Shown one piece after another: positions 6,602 to 13,411 of a stretch of 16,688 nucleotides of DNA (positions within the stretch are counted from its first letter, which is position 1; each line of letters opens with the position of its first letter). The notes under the pieces were generated by a model. The model saw only the letters and a list, made by a program, of their open reading frames with translations, was not told the origin of the DNA and searched no databases. The DNA is taken from contig CAYZYO010000050.1 in NCBI GenBank assembly GCA_964482585.1, positions 1 through 16,688 on the forward strand, given 5' to 3'. The position numbers and the translations under genes are program-made. This DNA comes from CAYZYO01 sp964482585. GTDB taxonomy: Bacteria > Bacillota > Syntrophomonadia > Syntrophomonadales > Syntrophomonadaceae.

Positions 6602-7198
6602 TTATAATACTTTTTTAGATGACCATACTTCCTGAATACGCGGTTCAGGAGCAACTGCTCTTTTTACGGCCCTGGCAAATGCTTTAAAAACAGCTTCGAT
6701 AACATGATGCGTGTTTTCTCCCCGGAGCATGTCAATATGAATATTCATACCAGCATTACTGGCAACCGCCTGGAAAAACTCCTTAACATTTTCGGTAGAA
6801 AAATTTCCTACCGTATCCCGGTTTACTTTTACGTTATACTGAAGATAAGAACGACCGGAAATATCTAGAACTACTCTGACCAGGGCTTCGTCCATAGGTA
6901 CCGTAGCTTCTCCATAGCGATTAATCCCCTTTTTTTCCCCAACTGCCTTTCTCAATGCCTGTCCCAGGCATATACCAATATCTTCAACTGTATGGTGATC
7001 ATCTATTTCTACATCACCCCGGGCAGTCACCTTAAGATCGCAAAGACTGTGTAAAGAGAACAGTGTAAGCATGTGGCTTAAAAAAGGAATTTCAATATCT
7101 ATTTGGTGATTACCTGTACCATCAAGTCCCAGCTGCAATAGAATTTCGGTCTCACTGGTTTTTCTTTGGATTTCACCTGTTCTATTAGTTTCCTTCAT
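6602..7198 (-). CDS. hisB: Imidazoleglycerol-phosphate dehydratase HisB
   Basis: HisB dehydrates imidazole glycerol phosphate to imidazole acetol phosphate. It is a manganese enzyme that assembles as a 24-mer. Metal-binding histidine motifs are conserved in both halves: IDDHHTVEDIGICLGQAL and ENTHHVIEAVFKAFARA, with FLSHMLTLFSLHS between strands. It is the monofunctional form of 198 residues, without the N-terminal histidinol-phosphatase domain found in enterobacteria. I prefer ATG 7198 because AAAGGGG (7207-7213) is 8 nt upstream. The in-frame ATG at 7204 would be only 2 nt from that site. Confidence 0.98.
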   Translation of the reverse strand: MKETNRTGEIQRKTSETEILLQLGLDGTGNHQIDIEIPFLSHMLTLFSLHSLCDLKVTARGDVEIDDHHTVEDIGICLGQALRKAVGEKKGINRYGEATVPMDEALVRVVLDISGRSYLQYNVKVNRDTVGNFSTENVKEFFQAVASNAGMNIHIDMLRGENTHHVIEAVFKAFARAVKRAVAPEPRIQEVWSSKKVL

Positions 7199-7252
7199 TA
7201 TCATTGCCCCTTTCAGATCTCAATTTTAGATATCCCCATTACAGATAGTATC

Positions 7253-8545
7253 TCACCTGGAATTTCTGACTTTAATAGAATTTGCATGAGCTGTGAGTCC
7301 TTCAACATTAGCTAATTTAATTATCTTATCCGCATCTTCTTGAATACCCTTTTTTGAGTAATATATTATACTGGAGGCTTTCATAAACGTATCGACACTT
7401 ACCGGTGAGTAGAAACGAGCAGTTCCCCCGGTAGGTAAAATATGGTTCGGCCCAGCAAAATAATCGCCAACCGGTTCCGGGGAATATTTCCCTAGAAAAA
7501 TAGCCCCCGCATTATGGATCTTACTAATAAGATCAAAAGGATTATCTACCATTAGTTCCAGGTGCTCAGGAGCTATCTGGTTTGCCACGTCACAGGCCGC
7601 TTCAATGTTTTCCGTCAGTACAAATGCCCCGTGTTTTTCCAAGGCTTCTTTTATTATATCTTTTCGAGAAAGGTTTCTAATCTGCCGGTTGACTTCACTC
7701 TCAACAGCTTCTATTATTCCAGTATCATTAGTGACCAGAATACTCCGGGCTAAAATATCATGTTCTGCCTGGGACATCATATCTGCAGCCAAAAAAACCG
7801 GGTCCGCTTTAGCATCAGCTATTATTAATATTTCACTGGGGCCAGCCAGCATATCAATATTAACATCACCATAAACCATTTTTTTGGCCAGGGTGACATA
7901 AATATTACCTGGACCACTAATTAAATCAACTTTTTTTATAGTCTGGGTCCCCCAGGCCAACGCAAAAACCGCCTGGGCTCCACCCATTTTATAAATCTCA
8001 GTTAATCCAAGTTCTGCAGCCGCTACCAGGGTATAGGGGTTAATCCGGCCGTTTTTGTCTGGAGGACTTACCATAGCAATTTCTTTTACCCCGGCAACCT
8101 GTGCCGGAATAGCATTCATTAATACTGATGAGGGATAGGCAGCAGTTCCCCCGGGAACATATATTCCCACCCGTTCTAAAGGTCTGTACATCTGTCCCAG
8201 AATATTACCTCTTTCATCCGGTTCCATCCAGGAATTTTTTCTCTGCTGGGAATGAAATAAGGTGATATTATGAATAGCTTCACGAATTGAAAATATATAA
8301 TCCTCATCTACCATATCATAGGATTCTTTTAATTCCCTTTCTGATACCACAAAATTATCCTCATTAATTAATGCTCCATCAAATTTGAGGTTTAATTCAA
8401 AAACCGCCTGATTTCCTTCTGTTCTTACTTTTTCTCCTATTAGAGCAACCTTTTCTTCATATTTGTCTATACCAGTATCCAGTTTAAGAAAATTATTAAG
8501 TTCATTACCGGCTTTAACCCGCCTTATTCTAATCACACTCTTCAC
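7253..8545 (-). CDS. hisD: Histidinol dehydrogenase HisD
   Basis: HisD is a zinc enzyme that oxidises L-histidinol to histidine in two NAD+-dependent steps, the end of the pathway. The family signature is plain: SGPGNIYVTLAKK, DMLAGPSEILIIAD, SQAEHD and APEHLEL. Zinc ligands Gln259, His262, Asp361 and His420 and the catalytic pair Glu327-His328 are all present. At 430 residues it has full length. The start is a GTG at 8545 with AGGAGG (8555-8560) 9 nt upstream. It overlaps the end of hisG by 17 nt in another frame, so expression of the two should be coupled. Confidence 0.98.
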   Translation of the reverse strand: MKSVIRIRRVKAGNELNNFLKLDTGIDKYEEKVALIGEKVRTEGNQAVFELNLKFDGALINEDNFVVSERELKESYDMVDEDYIFSIREAIHNITLFHSQQRKNSWMEPDERGNILGQMYRPLERVGIYVPGGTAAYPSSVLMNAIPAQVAGVKEIAMVSPPDKNGRINPYTLVAAAELGLTEIYKMGGAQAVFALAWGTQTIKKVDLISGPGNIYVTLAKKMVYGDVNIDMLAGPSEILIIADAKADPVFLAADMMSQAEHDILARSILVTNDTGIIEAVESEVNRQIRNLSRKDIIKEALEKHGAFVLTENIEAACDVANQIAPEHLELMVDNPFDLISKIHNAGAIFLGKYSPEPVGDYFAGPNHILPTGGTARFYSPVSVDTFMKASSIIYYSKKGIQEDADKIIKLANVEGLTAHANSIKVRNSR

Positions 8546-9185
8546 CCCTTACAGCCTCCTGCATAGTCTCGATCAATGGTTGTATACTAGCATATTTTGT
8601 TCTGTAGCTGACCCGGTTGCATATTAATCTGGTTGTGGAATCCATAATTTTAATAAGTTCAACCAGGTTATTTTCTTTTAAGGTGCGTCCGGTCGATACA
8701 ATATCTACTATCATATCAGAAAGACCCATTAAAGGGGCCAGTTCAATATTCCCGTGGAGTTTAATAATTTCAACCTGAATCCCCTGATCACGAAAATAAC
8801 GTTCTGCTACCACTGGAAACTTGGTAGCGATACGCTTGTAGTTTAATTCCTTAACCGGCACATTCTTAAGTTCGTTAGAACCAGCAACTACAAAACGACA
8901 GTAGCCATATTTTAAATCTACCATTTCAAACACATCTTTACTCTGTTCAACAATAACGTCTTTTCCTACTATCCCCAAATCAGCCGCACCCTGTTCGACA
9001 TAGGTGGGAACATCTGTTGGACGACACATTATATATTTTACTCCTGGTCCATCATAGGTAAATACCATATTCCTGTTGTCTGGATCAACTCCATCGGTAG
9101 GTAATCCAACTTTTCTAAAAAGATCTACTGTTGGTTTTAATAACGTTCCCTTTGATAAAGCGATAGTCAAATATCCGTTGTCCAT
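8529..9185 (-). CDS. hisG: ATP phosphoribosyltransferase, short form catalytic subunit HisG
   Basis: HisG catalyses the committed first step of histidine synthesis, ATP + PRPP to PR-ATP. At 218 residues it is the short form (HisGS), which lacks the C-terminal ACT-like regulatory domain. Such enzymes need HisZ for activity and histidine feedback, and a hisZ gene is present upstream. The N-terminal LTIALSKGTLLKPTVDLF, the GAADLGIVGKDVIVE loop and the PRPP-binding segment DMIVDIVSTGRTLKENNL are conserved. ATG 9185 has a GGAGG site about 7 nt upstream. Its 5' neighbour hisZ is 436 nt away across a repeat-containing gap, the only large spacing in the cluster. Confidence 0.98.
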   Translation of the reverse strand: MDNGYLTIALSKGTLLKPTVDLFRKVGLPTDGVDPDNRNMVFTYDGPGVKYIMCRPTDVPTYVEQGAADLGIVGKDVIVEQSKDVFEMVDLKYGYCRFVVAGSNELKNVPVKELNYKRIATKFPVVAERYFRDQGIQVEIIKLHGNIELAPLMGLSDMIVDIVSTGRTLKENNLVELIKIMDSTTRLICNRVSYRTKYASIQPLIETMQEAVRGEECD

Positions 9186-9283
9186 TAAAATCCTCCAATT
9201 TATTCTTACCCATTATTGATTCCGCTGCGAAAAATAATTTATACATGCCCAGAGGACACAACCACTTATTAAAATAAAGTAGG

Positions 9284-9330
9284 TTATTAACCACAGATGA
9301 ACAGAGATTTTGCACAGATTCACGCAGATG
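9284..9330. repeat. Degenerate CACAGAT-type repeat
   Basis: The stretch contains four imperfect copies of a CACAGAT-like word at roughly 9-12 bp spacing: CACAGATGA, ACAGAGATT, CACAGATT and CACGCAGATG. From memory it resembles a TTAACCACAGATGAACACAG-type intergenic repeat scattered through many bacterial genomes. That resemblance needs a database search to confirm. Confidence 0.5.
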
Positions 9331-9406
9331 TTTTTGTTCTGATAAGTATCTGAAACTTTATAATATTTTACTTTAATTCTGCAGTTAACCCCTAATTCTT
9401 TTATTG

Positions 9407-9425
9407 TACCGTATCTTATACGGTA
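9407..9425. repeat. Perfect 8-bp hairpin next to the REP-like element
   Basis: TACCGTAT (9407-9414) and ATACGGTA (9418-9425) are perfect reverse complements separated by CTT. The right arm overlaps the GTA of the GTAG that begins the left REP-like unit, so the two structures would compete or stack. Confidence 0.6.
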
Positions 9426-9492
9426 GAGGAGACTTCAGTCTCCGGCCAGCTGCAATTCAGGATGAAAGGACGGCGACTGAAGTCGCCTCTAC
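9423..9492. repeat. Twin inverted REP-like palindromes (BIME-like)
   Basis: Two 21-nt units at 9423-9443 and 9472-9492 face each other across 28 nt and agree at 19 of 21 positions when one is reverse-complemented. Each has GTAG at its outer 5' end, AG, then a short palindrome: GGAGACTTCAGTCTCC on the left and, on the minus strand, GGCGACTTCAGTCGCC on the right. The two differences are an A-T pair against a C-G pair at the same place in each stem, so folding is preserved. A GTAG tetranucleotide plus hairpin, in inverted pairs, is the layout of REP/BIME elements mobilised by RAYT transposases. No such transposase gene lies in this window. Confidence 0.75.
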
Positions 9493-9523
9493 GGTTCTAT
9501 CTACGGTTCTATCTACGCTTCTA
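9488..9523. repeat. Three tandem 12-bp repeats abutting the REP-like unit
   Basis: TCTACGGTTCTA occurs at 9488-9499 and 9500-9511. A third copy at 9512-9523 has a single G-to-C change. The first copy overlaps the last five bases of the right REP-like unit, so on the minus strand each repeat carries a GTAGA word like that opening the REP-like unit. Confidence 0.85.
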
Positions 9524-9621
9524 TCCGGTTGCTGTGGTTTTTCCCAAAACGCCGTTGCGTAGCCAACTTATCTAAGTAAGGTGATTGCATTAAGCGTTTA
9601 TTTTTGTACTAATCATTATTT

Positions 9622-10791
9622 CTAATCTATATATATCAGGCAGTAGTTTTTCCTGCCTTTCAACTTCTTTTCTAATTTTTCTTTGCTATTGGATTCCACA
9701 TCAAGTTCAACAATAAACCCCTTCTGCCTGAGTTCATCCGCTTTTTGCACCATTAAGCCGAGATCTTTCCCGCCTATAAGATAGCGCTGGAGCTCATCTT
9801 CCTGATGCTTTAATACCATAGCCAACCTATCCATACCCAAAGCAAATCCAGTTGCTGGATGAGGATGGCCAAACTGCCCGATTAAATTATCATAGCGTCC
9901 TCCCCCCAAAAGGCCATAGCCCAGATCGGGTGAATATCCTTCAAAAACTACCCCGGTATAGTAATCTAACCCCCGTAATACTCCCATATCAACTACTATA
10001 TTATCTATTACTCCAAATGCTTTTAATGTATTATACAATTTAAACAATTCATTAACTGCATTTGATGCTTTTTTATTTTTTTCAATATAGGGAATACGGT
10101 TAAGTACCTCAAGTCCACCATGTAATACCGGGAGCCTGACAATCGTTTCTTTTAGTCCATCTTCAATATCCAATTGTTCTAAGAGATTAGATAGTTCAAC
10201 CATATCCTTGGTTTCCACCAGGTTCCGGATTAAACCCTTCTTTTTAAAATCCAGCCCACTATCATTAAGCAAACTGTTAAATATTCCAATTTCATTTAAA
10301 CTGATCTTGAAATTTTTCAGTCCCAAATTGGCCATTGTTTTTACCGCAATAGTTATTACTTCAGCATCTGCCCATATTCCAGAAGCACCTAATAGTTCTA
10401 TTCCCAGCTGCCAGAATTCACGATATTGGGCCTTTTGCGGTTGAACATGTCGGAAAACATTTGCAATATAGTAAAGCCTCTGGGGAAAAATCGCATCCTG
10501 CAGGTGGGTTGCTGCTAAACGAGCAATTGATACAGTTACTTCAGGCCGCAAAGACAGTATTCCACCTTCCCGGTCCATAAACAAAAACAGGTCTTCGCGT
10601 ATACTACCTCCAGTACCATTTTCAATAATTTCTAAATACTCAAAGGTAGGAGTTATAACCTCTTCATAGCCATAACTGGAAAAAAGCTGGGCTGCTTCCT
10701 TTTCTATCCTCCGTTTTACTTTAACTTCATCAGGCAGAAGATCCCTCAGTCCCTTAGGTATTTTTCTATTTTTCATTGTGTATTCTTTCAT
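9622..10791 (-). CDS. hisZ: ATP phosphoribosyltransferase regulatory subunit HisZ
   Basis: HisZ is a catalytically dead histidyl-tRNA synthetase paralogue that binds short-form HisG and confers activity and histidine feedback control. The class II synthetase-like core is clear: KIPKGLRDLLPDEV near the N terminus, a motif-2-like segment with RPEVTVSIARLAA, IANVFRHVQPQKAQYREFWQLGIELLG, then GLDYYTGVVFEGY and GLLGGGRYDNLIGQFG, ending with the motif-3-like ATGFALGMDRLAMVL. At 389 residues it is shorter than a true HisRS (about 420) and has only a small, divergent C-terminal domain. Together with the short hisG nearby, this argues for HisZ. ATG 10791 follows an AGGAG about 12 nt upstream; a second in-frame ATG at 10776 is possible. 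The HD-domain gene ends 47 nt upstream. Confidence 0.93.
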   Translation of the reverse strand: MKEYTMKNRKIPKGLRDLLPDEVKVKRRIEKEAAQLFSSYGYEEVITPTFEYLEIIENGTGGSIREDLFLFMDREGGILSLRPEVTVSIARLAATHLQDAIFPQRLYYIANVFRHVQPQKAQYREFWQLGIELLGASGIWADAEVITIAVKTMANLGLKNFKISLNEIGIFNSLLNDSGLDFKKKGLIRNLVETKDMVELSNLLEQLDIEDGLKETIVRLPVLHGGLEVLNRIPYIEKNKKASNAVNELFKLYNTLKAFGVIDNIVVDMGVLRGLDYYTGVVFEGYSPDLGYGLLGGGRYDNLIGQFGHPHPATGFALGMDRLAMVLKHQEDELQRYLIGGKDLGLMVQKADELRQKGFIVELDVESNSKEKLEKKLKGRKNYCLIYID

Positions 10792-10838
10792 TTAAATACT
10801 CTTCTCCTAAATAATTATTATCCCGGGATTACAGGTGA

Positions 10839-11504
10839 TTACAAGAGTTGGTGATCATTAATTATTAGTTTAAATTCACACTCTAAATATTTCGCTGCCC
10901 GGCGGCACATGAGCATCTTAATTAAAAAAATCTCAAAGTATTCCGTGATTGAACATACTTCAATATCAATATCTATTTTCAAAGCTATTAACTTTAATTC
11001 TGGATCTACTATTAGTTCAGAATTCTTGACTGCATAATTAACCCGGTCACGAGGTGTAAAACTTGACATCTCCCTCTTGCGTACCCTTGAGCGATGGAGA
11101 TCCGACTTATCTGCAAGTATAATAGCTGCTGCCACACTGTTTATGCTCTGTCCCCGGGCATGTTCTTCATGGTTGCCTATAGCACCCATAATCATAGCAA
11201 TCTCTTCTGGATCCATATCTAATTCGAGCAGAATATAGAAAGCCATTATAGATCCTGACATTCCATGCCCATAACGATTTACCAGGTTGCCTATATCATG
11301 AAGATAACCGGCAATAGCTGCCAGCTCCGATTCCCTCTGGGGATAACCAAGCTTTTCCAGGACTTCATAAGCAAGAGTTGAGGTATATTCAGCATGAAGT
11401 ATATTATGCTCTATAGCTCCTATATTACCTATGTAAGCATTTCCTATCTGCATATACTGTTTAATGATATGGCTCTTTTTTACCATATCCAGGGTAACCA
11501 GCAT
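10839..11504 (-). CDS. HD-domain phosphohydrolase of unknown substrate
   Basis: This 221-residue soluble protein has an HD metal-dependent phosphohydrolase fold. Candidate metal residues are His33 or His37 (IEHNILHAEYT), the His69-Asp70 pair in YLHDIGNLVNRYGH, His112 in IGNHEEH and Asp132 in ILADKSDLHRSRVR. The HD, GNHEE and ADKSDLHR order fits nucleotide or phosphate-ester hydrolases of this superfamily. From about residue 150 to the end there is a region I do not recognise, with alternating hydrophobic strands (LKLIALKIDIDIEV). ATG 11504 has GGGGAG a few nt upstream. The gene lies 15 nt after the small membrane protein and 47 nt before hisZ, so it is probably co-transcribed with pur and his genes. 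A role in nucleotide turnover or as a substitute phosphatase is only speculation. Confidence 0.8.
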   Translation of the reverse strand: MLVTLDMVKKSHIIKQYMQIGNAYIGNIGAIEHNILHAEYTSTLAYEVLEKLGYPQRESELAAIAGYLHDIGNLVNRYGHGMSGSIMAFYILLELDMDPEEIAMIMGAIGNHEEHARGQSINSVAAAIILADKSDLHRSRVRKREMSSFTPRDRVNYAVKNSELIVDPELKLIALKIDIDIEVCSITEYFEIFLIKMLMCRRAAKYLECEFKLIINDHQLL

Positions 11505-11519
11505 AATTCTCTCCCCTTT

Positions 11520-12053
11520 TTAATCAACTATAGATTTTTTTAGCTTTCCCGCCTCTCTTGAAGCCCTGGTCCCAGCCGGTATTGAATCAAGAATTTTTTT
11601 AGCCTGTACTTTATCTCCGATTTTAATTAATTCAGTAGCTTGATTGAGTAGTACAGATGCTTCTTTCTCTTTTTCCGCTTCTTTAATCTTCTCATTCATC
11701 TTGGACTTTTGCCCTATGGGTTCCAACTGTCTATATTTTTCTATTGCTTCATCATATCTTTCTTCAGCTACTAATACTCCACCTTCAGTAATAATACTAC
11801 GGGTTTCAATACGTTCCGGCAATTGAGTAAGCAGGTACCCATAGGCACCAATCATAGATATTATAACGATTAAGGAAACAATCCACATGGGTGAATACTT
11901 TTTTTGTCTAATCATATATCCCAGAAGAAATATAAACGGTATTCCCAGCATAAAAGTGATTTTAAGGAATTCTCTGGTGGGCATATAAAAAAGCATAGCT
12001 ATAACTAGTACCACTGAAAGCCTTTTTATTAAAGCTAATTTTCGAGAATCCAT
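11520..12053 (-). CDS. Small membrane protein with three N-terminal helices and a TPR-like cytosolic tail
   Basis: I do not recognise the family. The 177 residues begin with three hydrophobic segments (about 11-24, 31-48 and 55-76), after which the chain becomes charged and helical. Residues 89-115 (LVAEERYDEAIEKYRQLEPIG) and 133-158 (SVLLNQATELIKIGDKVQAK) read like two TPR-type helical hairpins, with a Lys/Glu-rich coiled-coil-like linker between them. There is no cleavable signal peptide. Start ATG 12053 is 2 nt past the purD stop, and its GGAGG site lies inside the last codons of purD, so translation is probably coupled. The HD-domain gene follows 15 nt later. A scaffold or interaction role is suggested by the tail, but no function can be assigned. 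Confidence 0.75.
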   Translation of the reverse strand: MDSRKLALIKRLSVVLVIAMLFYMPTREFLKITFMLGIPFIFLLGYMIRQKKYSPMWIVSLIVIISMIGAYGYLLTQLPERIETRSIITEGGVLVAEERYDEAIEKYRQLEPIGQKSKMNEKIKEAEKEKEASVLLNQATELIKIGDKVQAKKILDSIPAGTRASREAGKLKKSIVD

Positions 12054-12055
12054 AT

Positions 12056-13342
12056 TTATTCCTCCCGGTTAAGGGCCCTTTTCCCGATATCTGTCCTATA
12101 ATGCATTTTATCAAACTGAATTTTTTCTACTTCCTGGTAAACTGTCTTTAAAGCTTGGTCTATTCTATTAGCACTAGTAACCAGAGACATCACCCGGCCT
12201 CCATTTGTATAAAAAGCATTATCAATAATCATAGTCCCGGCATGGAATGCCAGGGTGTCTTTAGATAAATCTTTTATACCCTTAATAATCTTTCCCTTTT
12301 CATATGAACCCGGGTAACCCCCTGATGCCAGAACTACACAAACACAGCTTCCTTTATCAATCTCTACCTGGCATTCTTTTAACGAACCATCAATTGACGC
12401 CTCCAACAAGGGTAATAAATCTCCTTTTATCATAGGCATTATGACCTGGGTTTCCGGATCTCCAAAACGGGCATTAAACTCCAATACTTTAGGTCCATCT
12501 GCGGTTATCATCAAACCTGCATAAAGTACCCCTTTGTATGGATGTCCCTCTTCAGCCATACCCTTGATAACCGGCTTAATTATTTTTTCTATTACTTGAT
12601 TATGAAGTTCTTCCGTATAAACCGGTGGGTTAGCATAGGCTCCCATCCCTCCGGTATTAGGTCCTCTATCATTATCAAAAACCTGCTTGTGATCTTGGGC
12701 TGCTATTAAGGATAAAAAATCTTTGCCATCAGTTAAAGCAAAAAAACTGACTTCCTCTCCCTGCAGATATTCTTCAATAACTATACTTTCACCAGCTTTA
12801 CCAAAACTGTGTTCTTTCATCATAGCATTTATAGCCCGGCCTGCTTCTTCTTCACTGGATGCAATTATTACTCCTTTTCCTGCTGCTAACCCATCCGCCT
12901 TGATCACCACTGATTTTCCCTTTTCGGTAAATGAACGGGCATATACCAGAGCTGCTATAACATCTTGAAATGTTCTATATTCAGCAGTAGGAATCCCATA
13001 TTTTTTAAACAGGTTTTTGGCAAAAACCTTACTTCCTTCTAAACGTGCTGCCGCAGCTGTAGGACCAAATATTTTAAGTCCCTTTCCGGTAAAGCGATCA
13101 ACTATTCCTTCCATCAGCGGCACTTCCGGACCAACTACGGTTAAATCAATCCTTTCATTTACAGCAAAATCAACTAAGCGATCGATATTAGTAGCCTCAA
13201 TGTCTATGCATTCTGCCAGTTCAGCTATACCCGGATTTCCAGGAGCAGCATACAATTTTTCTAATTCCGGGCTCTGGGCAAGCTTCCATACCAGAGCATG
13301 TTCTCTTCCTCCCTGCCCTATTACCAGCACCCTTTTCGCCAT
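12056..13342 (-). CDS. purD: Phosphoribosylamine-glycine ligase (GAR synthetase) PurD
   Basis: PurD joins glycine to phosphoribosylamine using ATP, the second step of purine synthesis. It is an ATP-grasp enzyme of 428 residues, the normal length. Conserved elements run in order: VLVIGQGGREHALVWKL (N domain), LKIFGPTAAAARLEGSKVFA, KADGLAAGKGVIIA (ATP-binding loop), EEYLQGEEVSFFALTDG, DNDRGPNTGGMGAYANPP, and the metal-binding EFNARFGDPETQVIMP. DKMHYRTDIGKRAL closes the protein. ATG 13342 has GGGAGG six nt upstream. It follows purH by 69 nt and is followed immediately by the small membrane protein gene. Confidence 0.98.
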   Translation of the reverse strand: MAKRVLVIGQGGREHALVWKLAQSPELEKLYAAPGNPGIAELAECIDIEATNIDRLVDFAVNERIDLTVVGPEVPLMEGIVDRFTGKGLKIFGPTAAAARLEGSKVFAKNLFKKYGIPTAEYRTFQDVIAALVYARSFTEKGKSVVIKADGLAAGKGVIIASSEEEAGRAINAMMKEHSFGKAGESIVIEEYLQGEEVSFFALTDGKDFLSLIAAQDHKQVFDNDRGPNTGGMGAYANPPVYTEELHNQVIEKIIKPVIKGMAEEGHPYKGVLYAGLMITADGPKVLEFNARFGDPETQVIMPMIKGDLLPLLEASIDGSLKECQVEIDKGSCVCVVLASGGYPGSYEKGKIIKGIKDLSKDTLAFHAGTMIIDNAFYTNGGRVMSLVTSANRIDQALKTVYQEVEKIQFDKMHYRTDIGKRALNREE

Positions 13343-13411
13343 TATATCCCTCCCTATTATCGATTAGCGATGTAGTGACATAATCTGCACTGTTCAGCCT
13401 TATACCTTAAA

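Larger units (their letters stand above)
9186..9621. other. 436-base noncoding gap between hisZ and hisG, rich in repeats
   Basis: No convincing coding frame or RNA gene is found here. From right to left it holds a 12-bp tandem repeat (9488-9523), a pair of inverted REP-like hairpins (9423-9492), a small perfect hairpin (9407-9425) and a degenerate CACAGAT repeat (9284-9330). Every other junction in the his cluster is under 80 nt or overlapping, so this gap looks like an insertion of intergenic repeats. I saw no clear sigma-A promoter for hisG in it and no T-box features. Whether it breaks transcription is open. Confidence 0.6.

Noticed and set aside
9186..9621. T-box leader for histidine control upstream of hisG
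   Set aside because: Neither the conserved T-box AGGGTGGnACCGCG-like motif nor an antiterminator/terminator pair is present on the minus strand.
13017..13367. Plus-strand 116-residue open frame opposite purD
   Set aside because: It is a shadow of the purD reading frame, with no domain and no promoter or binding site of its own.
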